A stretch of 64,000 nucleotides of DNA, from the NCBI GenBank assembly GCA_963664605.1, contig OY761536.1, positions 2,046,001-2,110,000 on the forward strand, written 5' to 3'. Shown one piece after another: positions 1-9,256 of the stretch (its first letter is position 1; every line of letters starts with the position of its first letter). The notes beneath the pieces were generated by a model. It saw only the letters and a program-made list of their open reading frames with translations. It was not told the origin of the DNA and ran no database searches. Source of the stretch: JAHOYW01 sp963664605 (GTDB lineage: Bacteria; Verrucomicrobiota; Lentisphaeria; Victivallales; Victivallaceae). The position numbers and the translations under genes were made by a program.

Positions 1-1095
1 AATGACTTTTTCGACCATCGAGGTTCGATTATTGCTTACGAGCAATGCCTCAAGGTTTATCGTCTCCTGGGCGCGGAAGATAATATCAAACTTTACATCG
101 GTAAAGGCAATCACGGTTATGATCAATGCAATCGCGAAGCCATGTACGCATTCTTCTGTGAGAAAGCCGGTATCCTCAATGAAGGGATTGAACCGAAACT
201 GACAATTTCCCAGCCGGAGGAGCTGCAATGTACTCCGAATGGACAGATATTGGAACTCGATGGTGAAAAATCTCTTGGTGAAGCCGCGATTGAACTCGCT
301 GAACTGATGCAGTCTCAGCGTGGGGATATTTCGGTTGATGAGTTGAGAGAGCGGGTTGCTTGGACCTTGAATTGCGGTGATGTTTCCAGTGTGCCGCATT
401 ACCGGGTGCTTCGCACTCGAAGTATTGAACAGGACGACGTTAAAATGCTGGTCAACCGTTTTTCGGTCGAAACTGAGCCGGGTATCCAGTGTGTTCTGCT
501 GCATGCTTCGCCAGAACCGCTTTTCTACGCGGACATGGAAAATATTGATAAGAAGAAAGCTTTACTGCATATTCCTCATTGTTCCAGCGATAGTGAATAT
601 GACGACGGACAGATTCCGGCTGCAGACGATGATACGGCTGTTTTCAGCTATGATGTGCGCGGGATCGGTTACAGCAAACCTCAGACTTGTAATGATAATG
701 ACTACTATTCAATATTCGGTTTTGAATATCTTTACGCGTCGATGGGTTTGATGTTGAATGAATCATACCTGGGACGCAAAGTACACGATGTTTTAAGTGC
801 TGCCGCTCTGTTGCGTAATTCCGGTTTTGAAGAAGTCGCAATTTCCGGTCGAGGAATGGGGTCGATAATTGCTGCCTTTGCCGCGTTGCTTGATGGAGAT
901 TTCAATGCGGTGACCCTGGATCATATTCCTCGGTCATATGAAGACGTTATCAAAGAACAGGTTAATATATTCCCGCAATCGTTGATGCCGATGGGCATCC
1001 TGAAATACGTTGATCTGCCTGATGTCTTCGCGGCTTTAGAGGGGACTCTGAGAATAACCGGATTTTGTGACGCCAATTTCAATCTTGTGAAGTGA
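1..1095 (+). CDS. Two-domain alpha/beta-hydrolase (acetyl-xylan-esterase-like), 5' end cut by window
   Basis: The reading frame is open from base 1, so this is the C-terminal part of a longer protein. Its first ~57 visible residues (GKGNHGYDQCNREAMYAFF) look like the catalytic-His end of a dienelactone-hydrolase/acetyl-xylan-esterase domain. A second alpha/beta-hydrolase-like domain follows (GRGMGS nucleophile-elbow position, then a strand and helix AVTLDHIP). Tandem hydrolase domains of this kind occur in polysaccharide-degrading PVC bacteria. In the second domain the expected GxSxG elbow reads GRGMG, so the nucleophile serine is missing and the domain may be non-catalytic. The substrate cannot be read from this portion. 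The class is fairly secure, the function is inferred. Confidence 0.6.
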   Translation, partial: NDFFDHRGSIIAYEQCLKVYRLLGAEDNIKLYIGKGNHGYDQCNREAMYAFFCEKAGILNEGIEPKLTISQPEELQCTPNGQILELDGEKSLGEAAIELAELMQSQRGDISVDELRERVAWTLNCGDVSSVPHYRVLRTRSIEQDDVKMLVNRFSVETEPGIQCVLLHASPEPLFYADMENIDKKKALLHIPHCSSDSEYDDGQIPAADDDTAVFSYDVRGIGYSKPQTCNDNDYYSIFGFEYLYASMGLMLNESYLGRKVHDVLSAAALLRNSGFEEVAISGRGMGSIIAAFAALLDGDFNAVTLDHIPRSYEDVIKEQVNIFPQSLMPMGILKYVDLPDVFAALEGTLRITGFCDANFNLVK

Positions 1096-1159
1096 AAATG
1101 ATTTCTCATTCCGGGTAAGGAGGCAAAAGAGGTCTTAGATGTGTAAATTATCAATTACG

Positions 1160-1322
1160 CTGAAAAATAATCTTCGACAGGGTTTTAGAGAAGAAGCCTG
1201 TTAAGTGGTTTTCCTGAATTATGGCCAAGACGATTAGAAGTAAGATAGATGGCTGGACATTCAGTGGTATGTCCAACGCATCAATGGAAGGATTCAATAA
1301 TAAAATCAGATGGCTGATATGA
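1160..1322 (+). pseudogene. Decayed ISL3-like transposase C-terminal fragment
   Basis: From 1221 to 1322 a short frame encodes MAKTIRSKIDGW, then the characteristic NASMEGFNNKIRWLI, then TGA. This resembles the end of ISL3-family DDE transposases (conserved 'SNxxxEGxNNKIK' just before the C-terminal helix). Upstream, at 1160-1220, another frame gives LKNNLRQGFREEA, also transposase-like, so at least one frameshift is present. Downstream codons still vaguely resemble the lost tail but are interrupted by stops. No terminal inverted repeats or target duplication were recognised. It is a relic, not a mobile element. Confidence 0.6.
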
Positions 1323-1380
1323 CCTGCGTAAACCTATTTCATTATTACATTAATAAAGAAAGGTTTATGAGGCAAAAAAA

Positions 1381-1457
1381 TGGCACGCCTGTAGGGATTC
1401 GAACCCCAAACCTTCTGGTCCGTAGCCAGACGCTCTATCCAATTGAGCTACAAGCGC
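1381..1457 (-). tRNA. tRNA-Arg (anticodon ACG)
   Basis: The reverse complement folds into a complete cloverleaf: acceptor GCGCTTG pairing with CAGGCGT (two G-U pairs), D-arm with AGCTCAATTGGATAGAGC, anticodon stem TCTGG/CCAGA around loop CTACGGA (anticodon ACG, read as inosine by A34 deamination), and T-loop GTTCGAATC. The 3' CCA is encoded. A run of seven T follows the CCA directly on the transcribed strand and could terminate transcription. It lies downstream of the malic enzyme on the same strand but is probably transcribed separately. Confidence 0.97.
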
Positions 1458-1557
1458 GCGTATCATCTATCTGATGAGCTCTTATAATATACTGAAAAAT
1501 CGGAAGTTCAAGCTCACTTAACAAAAAAAACAATAAAAAATTGAATTAATTGCTGTT

Positions 1558-2901
1558 TTAACTGTTGGCAGCTTTGATTCGCTTTGCTACTTCAGATTCA
1601 TAAGCATCAAAATCAGCTATATCAAACATTGCCACACCACTTTTTATCGCAGCTTCGGCAACGTAACGCGCGACACGCGGAACTACTCGCGGATCAAACG
1701 GTTTCGGTATCACATAAGTGTTTTTCACCGGAGTCTTACCAGCAAACATACCGGAGGCCGCATCTTCAGGATATGCCGCAGTCAGAATCTCGAGTACATC
1801 AGCAGGAGTTGGTTCGTTGACCAGGGAAGCCAGAGCTTCAGCGGCAGCGAGCTTCATTTCCTCATTGATGTTTTTAGCGCGGACATCCAAGGCGCCGCGA
1901 AAGATTCCCGGAAAGCCAAGCACGTTATTGACCTGATTAGGGAAATCTGTACGTCCGGTTCCAACAACAGCCGCCCCGGCGGTTAAAGCATCGTCAGGAT
2001 AGATTTCAGGAACTGGATTAGCCATTGCAAAAATAATCGGATCGGTTGCCATGGTTTTAACCATATCAGGTGTAACGGCCCCGGCGACTGAAAAGCCGAG
2101 GAATATATCAGCGCCCTTCATAGCTTCCGATAAAGTCCGTTTGTCGGTTTCAATGGCAAACTTCTCTTTTTCAGGAGTTAAATTATCCCGTCCTTTATAT
2201 ATGACACCTTTTGAGTCGCACATGATGAAGTTTTCACGTTTTGCCCCGGCGGAAATATAGAATTCACAGCAAGCGATTCCAGCCGCTCCCGCACCGCTGA
2301 TAACGAATTTACAGTTTTCTATCTTTTTAGCGACCATCTTTAAAGCATTGATGATGGCGGCCTGTGAAATAATCGCGGTTCCGTGCTGATCGTCGTGGAA
2401 CACAGGTATTTTCATTATTTTTTTCAACTCCTGCTCGACTTCAAAACATGCTGGAGCTGCTATATCTTCAAGGTTGATGCCGCCGAAAGTCGGTTCGAGC
2501 CTTTTGGTGAATTCAATTAAAGCTTTAGCATCAGTTTTGCCGTTTTCTTTGAATACGTCAGATACACACAAGGGAACGGCGTCAATATCCGCAAAGCGTT
2601 TGAATAATATACATTTACCCTCCATTACCGGGAGTCCGGCTTCCGGGCCGATATTCCCGAGTCCGAGAACAGCAGTTCCGTCGCTGACTACGGTAACCAG
2701 ATTGCCTTTAGAGGTGTATTTCCATATATCCTGAGGATTTTTATTGATTGCCATACATGGAGTCGCGACGCCGGGAGAATAGGCTATGGATAAATCTTTC
2801 TGGGTTTCACACGGTTTGGTGGTTTTCAGGGCAATTTTCCCCGGCACGGGGGTTGCATGATAATCTAAACAGGCCTGTTCAAATTTTTCTTTGTCAGTCA
2901 T
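1558..2901 (-). CDS. Malic enzyme (malate dehydrogenase, oxaloacetate-decarboxylating)
   Basis: Oxidative decarboxylation of malate to pyruvate in the cytoplasm. The 447-residue protein has the malic N-domain (SIAYSPGVATPC near residue 38, FKRFADIDAVP), the metal-site signature FHDDQHGTAI and a Rossmann NAD(P) fold with GAGAAGIACCEF. It lacks the C-terminal phosphotransacetylase domain of long MaeB-type enzymes, so it is the short bacterial form. NAD versus NADP preference is not evident by eye. It starts one base after the end of hisF on the same strand, so the two are likely cotranscribed, although the pathways are unrelated. Confidence 0.95.
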   Translation of the reverse strand: MTDKEKFEQACLDYHATPVPGKIALKTTKPCETQKDLSIAYSPGVATPCMAINKNPQDIWKYTSKGNLVTVVSDGTAVLGLGNIGPEAGLPVMEGKCILFKRFADIDAVPLCVSDVFKENGKTDAKALIEFTKRLEPTFGGINLEDIAAPACFEVEQELKKIMKIPVFHDDQHGTAIISQAAIINALKMVAKKIENCKFVISGAGAAGIACCEFYISAGAKRENFIMCDSKGVIYKGRDNLTPEKEKFAIETDKRTLSEAMKGADIFLGFSVAGAVTPDMVKTMATDPIIFAMANPVPEIYPDDALTAGAAVVGTGRTDFPNQVNNVLGFPGIFRGALDVRAKNINEEMKLAAAEALASLVNEPTPADVLEILTAAYPEDAASGMFAGKTPVKNTYVIPKPFDPRVVPRVARYVAEAAIKSGVAMFDIADFDAYESEVAKRIKAANS

Positions 2902-2902
2902 T

Positions 2903-3667
2903 TTAGTTCCTTACTGGTATGTTATGCTTCTTTAAAAATTCTTTTGTTTCAGGGACTGTGAAAGTCCCAAAGTGAAAAATGCTTGCTGCGAGAACTGCAT
3001 CGGCTTTACCGTCCTGGAGGACTTCGACGAGATGTTCTAAAGTCCCTGCTCCGCCTGAAGCAATAACCGGGACATGCACGGCTTCGGATACAGCTTTGGT
3101 CAGTTCGCAGTCGTAACCATCTTTAGTACCATCGGCATCCATGCTGGTCAGGAGAATTTCCCCGGCGCCGAGTTCAACGCCTCGTTTCGCCCATTCGACA
3201 GCATCCAGATCTATCGGTTTACGTCCGCCGTGGGTGTAAACCTGCCATTTGTTTTTTTCCCGGGCAACGCGTTTGGCGTCAATAGCCAGAACAATGCACT
3301 GGCTGCCGAAACGTTCAGCTCCTGCCCGGATCAGATCCGGATTATTGATAGCCGCAGTATTAACAGAAGTTTTATCTGCGCCGTTGTTGAGCATCAGGCG
3401 CATATCCTCGACAGTACGGATGCCGCCGCCAACAGTCAGCGGAATAAAAACCTGTGAAGCGGTGCGCCGCACCACATCGACCATAGTCGCGCGATTATCG
3501 CAAGTGGCGGTAATATCGAGAAAAACTATTTCATCGGCGCCTTGTTTATCATATTTTATTGCCGCTTCGACGGGGTCTCCTGCATCAATGAGATCAACAA
3601 AGTTGACTCCTTTTACCACGCGTCCATCGGTTACGTCCAGACATGGAATTATCCTTTTTGCGAGCAT
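2903..3667 (-). CDS. hisF: Imidazole glycerol phosphate synthase, cyclase subunit
   Basis: HisF closes the imidazole ring of IGP and releases AICAR, using ammonia from HisH. The 254 residues are full length. The N-terminus MLAKRIIPCLDV carries the catalytic Asp of strand 1, and LAIDAKR carries the second catalytic Asp of strand 5. The phosphate-binding loops (VGGGIRT, ASGGAG) are intact. No hisH, hisA or hisI lies nearby, and hisC and hisD are about 20 kb away, so the histidine genes are scattered in this genome. Confidence 0.98.
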   Translation of the reverse strand: MLAKRIIPCLDVTDGRVVKGVNFVDLIDAGDPVEAAIKYDKQGADEIVFLDITATCDNRATMVDVVRRTASQVFIPLTVGGGIRTVEDMRLMLNNGADKTSVNTAAINNPDLIRAGAERFGSQCIVLAIDAKRVAREKNKWQVYTHGGRKPIDLDAVEWAKRGVELGAGEILLTSMDADGTKDGYDCELTKAVSEAVHVPVIASGGAGTLEHLVEVLQDGKADAVLAASIFHFGTFTVPETKEFLKKHNIPVRN

Positions 3668-3817
3668 CTGTCAGTCCCTTAGTAAACTTTTTAGTAAACA
3701 AAATCAGAAAATACAATATGAACCATAAAAATATGATTGCAAGCCTTAAAAAAAATAAAATAAAGAAATAGGTGAAAAACATGGGAGCGTTATTCGGAGG
3801 AATAACTCTGAGATATT

Positions 3818-5224
3818 TTATTTATGTTTTTTATTGCTGTTCATGTTTCTGGGAATACGATAGAATTCAGGTTCCCAGAAGCGCAGTTTGGTGTTGCTGA
3901 AATCGGTATGATCCTGCGGCATATTTATATCAATAGTATTCGTTGCCGGGTCGTTGATGCCGAAAACTTTTATTACGCATTGGCCCTGGGCTTTACCCAA
4001 AAGCCTTGGCATGGAATACATTGCATTGTACCACACCCCCACACAGTGGTCGCTTGCCGTTAGCGGGTTTGTAAAATAAAAATCTATCCAGCGCAGGACG
4101 CTGCCGCGCGGCAGAAGACCGAAAGCCATCATTTCATTGGCATCCATATTGGGATGTATGCACAGGTTGTAAAAGGTTGATTCAGAATGTTTTTCCAAAT
4201 ATGGGCGCAGCACCAACGCCGCCTCTTCACTGCTGCAGGCCGGAGCCATATAGACAATGTTCTTGTACGGCAGCATGTCGTAGCGGAACAGAATTCCATT
4301 TGTGATAAACGCTCCCATGCTGTGTCCTATGAGAGTGAATTCATACCCGGGATTTTCCTGATTGAATTTAACCAGCCGGTCCATTAACAGAGATAACGCA
4401 CCGTCAGGAGGAGAGGACAGGGCTTTGACCTCGTCTTTGAAATCAGTTTCAAAGGTCTGAGTCTTCTGAAATACGGTTTTTGAACGGCGTATCATAACCG
4501 CCCAGGCACTTGTTCCGCCGACGTCGATAAGGGCGGTGCTAACCACCCGGAATGGGAGCAGCACTATAAATAAGGCGCTGCGCGGCAGTGAATAGTAGTC
4601 TTTTTTATAGTCTTTTCCCAAATAATATTTTATTTTAAGTTTTTTGATTTTTTGGGATTCGGAGGAACTTATCCTGCTGCCCGGCGCTTCATCTTGAAAT
4701 AGCCCGTTTGTCTGGAGCACGAGGTTTATCGGCAATCTGAGTGCCGCGCGTCCGAGGTCGCCCAGCAGATAAAACGGGGCAAGTACCGGTCCGTATGAAT
4801 AGCTTTTTACCCCACGCCGGATATAGAGTAGATGGTCAAAATATGAATCAGCCAGACTGGACTCCCAGTTGATAAGTATTGGATAATAATCAGATTCATC
4901 ATATATGGTTTTAGACATTTCTTCGGTACGTTCCACTGTTGACTCAAGAGTGTTCATGCCGCCGAAGGCATATAATAGAATTTTTTTGCGTCCACTTTTC
5001 TTTATGCCGGATATTATACTGTCGAGTTGTTGTTCATAATTGTATTCAGCTTTTTTAATGACTTTCCCTGATAATGTTTTTAAATCGTACAGGGCAGGGG
5101 AGCCGTCGCTGTTTATAGCCACCATGCGTTCGGAAGTGGATTTCGAGATTTCCAGGGAATTACACGAAGAGAATAGCAGGATAATTATGCTGAGCATGAA
5201 AACTTTAATAACTGCTGGTATCAT
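3818..5224 (-). CDS. Lipoprotein with alpha/beta-hydrolase (lipase-like) domain
   Basis: A lipoprotein signal (MIPAVIKVFMLSIIILLFSSC) puts the acylated Cys at residue 21. The C-terminal half contains the hydrolase elbow GHSMGA followed by NIVYMAPACS. The middle holds short hydrophobic stretches (VLAPFYLLGDL, LFIVLLPFRVVSTALIDVGG) that may dip into the membrane. The 468-residue protein is longer than typical lipases. A strong GGAGGAG ribosome site precedes ATG 5224. It is immediately downstream of the glycolipid-synthase-like gene (15 bp gap), suggesting a shared role in membrane lipid or envelope metabolism. Substrate unknown. Confidence 0.7.
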   Translation of the reverse strand: MIPAVIKVFMLSIIILLFSSCNSLEISKSTSERMVAINSDGSPALYDLKTLSGKVIKKAEYNYEQQLDSIISGIKKSGRKKILLYAFGGMNTLESTVERTEEMSKTIYDESDYYPILINWESSLADSYFDHLLYIRRGVKSYSYGPVLAPFYLLGDLGRAALRLPINLVLQTNGLFQDEAPGSRISSSESQKIKKLKIKYYLGKDYKKDYYSLPRSALFIVLLPFRVVSTALIDVGGTSAWAVMIRRSKTVFQKTQTFETDFKDEVKALSSPPDGALSLLMDRLVKFNQENPGYEFTLIGHSMGAFITNGILFRYDMLPYKNIVYMAPACSSEEAALVLRPYLEKHSESTFYNLCIHPNMDANEMMAFGLLPRGSVLRWIDFYFTNPLTASDHCVGVWYNAMYSMPRLLGKAQGQCVIKVFGINDPATNTIDINMPQDHTDFSNTKLRFWEPEFYRIPRNMNSNKKHK

Positions 5225-5239
5225 AATCTCCTCCGTGAT

Positions 5240-6376
5240 TTAATCTTTCAGAGCTATATCAAGTATATCATAACCAGCCCTGGGCATACTGATAGTTGCA
5301 AGCTGTTCCGCAATATGTGATATACGCTTTGATGAGGGTAGAATCTCTCTGTAATTTAAACTTTCCACATTATATGCTTTAGTTATAATGCCGCGTTCTA
5401 TCAAATAGTCCACATTGCGTTCTTCCTGTCCCGGGATCGGGTTTATAATTATCATCGGTTTCTTCATAGCAATGCACTCTGAGGTTGAAATTCCGCCGGG
5501 CTTTGTGATAATAATGTCACTTATAGCTAAATACTGCGCTACTTTTTCAGTGAATGCCACCGTTAACATACGTTCCGGATATTCCTTTTCCACCAATTGC
5601 AGGTCTTGAATCTTTCTGGGGTCGGTCCCTGCCATAGCTATAACTCCGTATTTGGGAAACCTTTCCAATAAGATTTCGCACAGGCGTTTCATCTTCCCGA
5701 CGCCGTTACCGCCCATCATCACCAGAAAGAGAGGAATATCAACGGAGAAACCGTGTTTGATCCTTAGTGCATGCTGTTCCTCTTTGTTGTATTCCCGTCC
5801 AAATTCAGGGAAAACCGGACAACCGGTAATATGTATTCTTTCACTTTTAACGCCGCGGTTTATCAGCAGTTTTTTTACTTCGGTGCAGTTTACGAAATAA
5901 TTTTCAATAAAAGTATTGACATAGATCCAATGCAGGGAAAAATCAGTTACAATCACGGAAACCGGGGTTTTAAAATTCTTTTTACTTTTATAGTCGTTTA
6001 GAATCTCAGCTGGCAGGAAATGAGAACAGATTATATAATCAGGTCTGAACTTTAATATTTGCCGCATCATTCGTCTGGTAAGTCGCTTACGGAACCAGAC
6101 CAGTATGCGTTCAAGCAAGCTTTCAGGATGCGGTTTATCTGTTTTGTAATAAATGAAGCTCCATGCGAAAGGGCATTTATTGGCAAAATAAAGATACAGG
6201 TCGTGAAACATCTTCTTGTAAATCGGCGGCATGAAGTCTTTTACATTAACATTGGTTATTTTTAAATGCGGATATTTCTCATTTGCGCATGCTTCCAATG
6301 CCCCGGCTGCCCTGATATGTCCATTGCCCATCGGACCGCTTAAAATCAGTAAATGTTTTTGTTTGGAATCCTGCAA
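5240..6376 (-). CDS. MGDG synthase / diacylglycerol glucosyltransferase-like glycosyltransferase (GT28 type)
   Basis: The N-terminus HLLILSGPMGNGHIRAAGAL has the glycine-histidine loop of MGDG-synthase/UgtP-type enzymes, which move a sugar from a UDP-sugar onto diacylglycerol at the inner membrane face. The C-terminal nucleotide-sugar site is visible as LAISDIIITKPGGISTSECIAMKKPMI. Length 378 residues fits the family. It sits upstream of a lipoprotein hydrolase on the same strand. The acceptor could be another lipid; the family call is firmer than the substrate. Confidence 0.85.
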   Translation of the reverse strand: MQDSKQKHLLILSGPMGNGHIRAAGALEACANEKYPHLKITNVNVKDFMPPIYKKMFHDLYLYFANKCPFAWSFIYYKTDKPHPESLLERILVWFRKRLTRRMMRQILKFRPDYIICSHFLPAEILNDYKSKKNFKTPVSVIVTDFSLHWIYVNTFIENYFVNCTEVKKLLINRGVKSERIHITGCPVFPEFGREYNKEEQHALRIKHGFSVDIPLFLVMMGGNGVGKMKRLCEILLERFPKYGVIAMAGTDPRKIQDLQLVEKEYPERMLTVAFTEKVAQYLAISDIIITKPGGISTSECIAMKKPMIIINPIPGQEERNVDYLIERGIITKAYNVESLNYREILPSSKRISHIAEQLATISMPRAGYDILDIALKD

Positions 6377-6486
6377 CTTAATATTTCCTCATTAAAACCA
6401 ATTTAAGAATAATTATAAACTTACAGGTAATCTAGCACAGACGCAAAAATTTTAAAGTTAAAAATAAAATCACTTTTCGAAAAAAA

Positions 6487-7560
6487 TCAAGCTGAAACCG
6501 GGGGAGCGGTTGAGCCTCGTAAGACCAGGTTAGTGCTGATTAAAGTTTCACGCGGAGCTATGTCGCCTTTGAGGATTATTTGCAGATTTGAACCTAAAGC
6601 GTCAATTATTCTTGTTGAATTCTGGCTGACGCTGGCAAGATTGAGGTCTTCGGCGATAGGCGTGTTGCCGAAGGATATTATTGAACAATCTCCAGGTACG
6701 GAAAATTTTTGAGATGTGAGATAGCGGAATACTCCCGCGGCGATCGTATCATTGCCGCAGAATATCGCGGTCGGTACATTTGCTGAGTTAAACAGTTCAC
6801 GCGTGGCATAGTAACCCCATTCCCTGGTGGGGTCCTGACATTTTATGTATTCCGGCGGAATAGTTATATTATTTTTATTGAGCGCATCCAGATATCCCTG
6901 TCGGCGCAGTTTTGAGGTGAAATCATAAGCGCCGCTTATATAGGCTATCTTGCGGTGTCCGAGAGACAGCAGGCATTCAACTGCGGAGGTTGCGCCCTGA
7001 TAGTCATCGGTTATAACATAAGGTACGGAGAGTTCTTTAAGGTACAGGTCAAAAAACAGCAGGGGAACGGTCAGCTTGCGGTAGCTTTCAAGACATTGCA
7101 TATTGGGAACGGCAATTAAAGCATTGGCTCCGCATTCTTCCAGAAAATCCAGTATTTTTTCCTCTTTCTCTTTTATATTATGGGTCAAGTGTACGATTGG
7201 ATGTAAGTTTAATTCATTGAATTTATTTTCCAGAGAGGAAAATATCTTGTAATAAAAAATCTCATCGTCAGGAAATATAAAGCCGATAATGCCTTTTGTC
7301 GGAGAAGATGCTGAACGGTGACCGACGAAATTACCTTTGCTCGGCACTTTGTGGATAAGTTTTTCATTTTCCAGTAGACGCAATGCTTTACGGATAGTTA
7401 AATGATTGCAGGAATAGAGTTCCGCGAGCTTGCGTTCCGAGGGGAGCGCATCTCCGGTTTTCAGGTTCTGCTCTTTGATAAGCTGACGTATTCTGCCAGC
7501 CAGTCCTATATATTTTTCCGGTTTGCCGCGTTTCATTGTATCTCTCTGAATATTCTGCAT
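6487..7560 (-). CDS. GntR-type DNA-binding, LacI-type sensor hybrid transcriptional regulator
   Basis: Residues ~15-80 form a winged helix of the GntR family (LPSERKLAELYSCNHLTIRKALRLLENEKLIHKV). Residues ~90-350 form a periplasmic-binding-protein-like ligand domain (KGIIGFIFPDD, GHRKIAYISG, TAIFCGNDTIAAGVFRYL). This AraR-like domain order is common in sugar-responsive repressors and is expanded in Lentisphaerae. It is divergent from the glycosyltransferase at 7848 across a 287-bp gap, so autoregulation or control of that gene is possible. The inducer is unknown. Confidence 0.88.
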   Translation of the reverse strand: MQNIQRDTMKRGKPEKYIGLAGRIRQLIKEQNLKTGDALPSERKLAELYSCNHLTIRKALRLLENEKLIHKVPSKGNFVGHRSASSPTKGIIGFIFPDDEIFYYKIFSSLENKFNELNLHPIVHLTHNIKEKEEKILDFLEECGANALIAVPNMQCLESYRKLTVPLLFFDLYLKELSVPYVITDDYQGATSAVECLLSLGHRKIAYISGAYDFTSKLRRQGYLDALNKNNITIPPEYIKCQDPTREWGYYATRELFNSANVPTAIFCGNDTIAAGVFRYLTSQKFSVPGDCSIISFGNTPIAEDLNLASVSQNSTRIIDALGSNLQIILKGDIAPRETLISTNLVLRGSTAPPVSA

Positions 7561-7847
7561 CTATAATAAATATGCTTGTCATTAATGAGAAATACAAGCT
7601 TTTTTTTATTCTTATGGCTATTGAAAATAATTTTAGCAAGTGTACTGGTAAATATAACGTTAACTATTATGCATCGGACGGTAGCTTTCAAGGTTGGTTC
7701 CGGCTGATAAAGCCATGGTAAATCAACAGTTTGTCTGCCTGGCATCAGTAATGAATATCTTTTTCAGTCCGCTGATTAGCAGGATTACCGGCAAAACCGG
7801 TTATTGATGTTATATTGTAAATAGAAATTTATGGAAGGGGATTTTTA
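7561..7847. other. Divergent intergenic region, 287 bp
   Basis: This AT-rich stretch separates the GntR/LacI-type regulator from the GT4 gene. It holds an 8-bp palindrome TAACGTTA at 7655-7662 and a small hairpin ACCGG-CAAAA-CCGGT near 7787-7801, either of which could be an operator, but neither is strong. The GT4 ribosome site GGAAGGGGA lies about 10 bases before ATG 7848. Apparent short frames in this interval look like noise. Confidence 0.3.
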
Positions 7848-8993
7848 ATGCGATTAATGGTTTACGGCGATGTTGGCGGCAGCGAGGGCTATGTCCGTTA
7901 TTACAACTTTTTGCTCGGAAATAAACTGATTCCGGATGATGTGGAGGTTTGGTTTGTCTGTTCTCCATCGTTTCAAAAACGATTGGGGCCTCTTGATCCG
8001 GGCGTGCATATCATAACCCATCCCTGGATGGCAAGCTTAAAACGTTTCTACCGGGTTCTCTGGTATTTCTGGGGATTACCCAGGTATATCAGGAAAATCA
8101 AACCGGATGTTGAGTTTTATGCCGCCGGGCATCTCCGGGTTCATTTACGAAAAGCCATCACAGTAACCGCCTGTCATAATTTGCTGTATTTTGATGAACA
8201 GGAGTTCAAACGTATTGAAAATAAGCCTGAAAAATATGACTTTCATCGTTACCGCAGGCATCATATTCATTCTCTTGAGAAAAGCAATGGGGTGATTTTT
8301 CTGTCGGAACATTCCCGGAAGGTCATTTGCAAAGCAGCTCCCGGCATTAAAAACAGCACTATAATTGCTCATGGCCTGGATCCGGCTTTGCTTTTACCTG
8401 AAAAACGTTCATATGAGCTTGGCAAACAGATAAATATTCTTTATGTTTCCCCGGTTTTCGATTACAAGCATCATATGGAAGTGGTAAAAGCCATTAAAAT
8501 ATTGAGAGAGGCTTCAGGTCTTGATATTCGCCTTGACCTGGCTGGCAGAGGCGATCAGACTGCGTTCATGCAGCTTAAAGAATTTGTACAGAATGAAAAC
8601 GCCGATGATTTCGTCAATTTTGCGGATCACGTTGAGTATGAGGATTTGCTGGAATATTACAAAGCCGCGGATATATTCATTTTTGCGTCTTCCTGCGAAA
8701 CTTTCGGGATAACCATTCTCGAAGCAATGGGAGCCAGATTACCGATTGCATGTTCGAACCGGACCGGCTTGGCGGATATTTTACGAGATGCCGGTGTATA
8801 TTTCGACCCCGAAAATCCTCAGGACATCGCTGATGCTGTTCAAGAGCTGATTGCGGATATAAAACTTAGGGAAACTTTAGGTGAAAAGGCGCACCTTTAC
8901 GCTTCTGAGTACACTTGGGAACGTTGCGCGTTGGAAACTTTTGATTACATAAAAAGTATTAAAAAACAATCGCAGGCTAAGTATTACCTGTAA
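7848..8993 (+). CDS. GT4-family glycosyltransferase (GT-B fold)
   Basis: The 381-residue protein ends in the canonical GT4 donor-site segment: YVSPVFDYKHH, LDLAGRG, YYKAADIFIFASSCETFGITILEAMG, then ACSNRTGLADIL and DAGVYFDPENP. The EX7E-type motif (E-TFGITILE) is intact. The N-terminal acceptor domain begins VYGDVGGSEGY. Such enzymes build cell-surface polysaccharide or glycolipid in the cytoplasm. The gene stands alone, with no glycan cluster around it, so the acceptor is not predictable. Confidence 0.9.
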   Translation: MRLMVYGDVGGSEGYVRYYNFLLGNKLIPDDVEVWFVCSPSFQKRLGPLDPGVHIITHPWMASLKRFYRVLWYFWGLPRYIRKIKPDVEFYAAGHLRVHLRKAITVTACHNLLYFDEQEFKRIENKPEKYDFHRYRRHHIHSLEKSNGVIFLSEHSRKVICKAAPGIKNSTIIAHGLDPALLLPEKRSYELGKQINILYVSPVFDYKHHMEVVKAIKILREASGLDIRLDLAGRGDQTAFMQLKEFVQNENADDFVNFADHVEYEDLLEYYKAADIFIFASSCETFGITILEAMGARLPIACSNRTGLADILRDAGVYFDPENPQDIADAVQELIADIKLRETLGEKAHLYASEYTWERCALETFDYIKSIKKQSQAKYYL

Positions 8994-9028
8994 TACGGGA
9001 CTCTTTGCGAAAACCGATGATTAACACA

Positions 9029-9077
9029 GAAGGCACGATAAGTGAAAAGTTTTAAATAAATTGTTCTGTGTGCCTTC
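9029..9077. repeat. Inverted repeat GAAGGCAC / GTGCCTTC
   Basis: Eight-base complementary arms at 9029-9036 and 9070-9077 enclose a 33-base AT-rich loop, soon after the glycosyltransferase stop. It may act as a weak terminator for that gene. There is no clear T-run directly after the right arm, so the function is uncertain. Confidence 0.35.
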
Positions 9078-9188
9078 CTGTATAAAAAATCCTGAAATTT
9101 GATTATTAACTATATCGATATATTTTAATTTATTGTGTTATGTATAAAATTATTATATACCGATATGTTAATTTTAATGGATTGGCAC

Positions 9189-9217
9189 TTGACAAAAACC
9201 TTTTTTGGCAGTATAAA
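9189..9217 (+). promoter_or_regulatory. Sigma-70-type promoter for the deacetylase operon
   Basis: TTGACA at 9189-9194 and TATAAA at 9212-9217 are separated by exactly 17 bases, which is almost consensus for housekeeping sigma factor. It lies about 40 bases before ATG 9257 on the same strand and is the best such promoter in the window. Confidence 0.75.
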
Positions 9218-9256
9218 TGATTATATTAACATAATGAACAAATATGGATATATACT

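Noticed and set aside
7735..7760. Third sigma-54-type promoter before the GT4 gene (TGGCATCAGTAATGAA)
   Set aside because: The -12 dinucleotide is GA rather than GC, so the essential GG-N10-GC rule fails.
9183..9200. Sigma-54-type promoter in TTGGCACTTGAC upstream of the deacetylase
   Set aside because: TTGGCAC is present but no GC lies 10 bases after the GG. The overlapping TTGACA-17-TATAAA is a better explanation.
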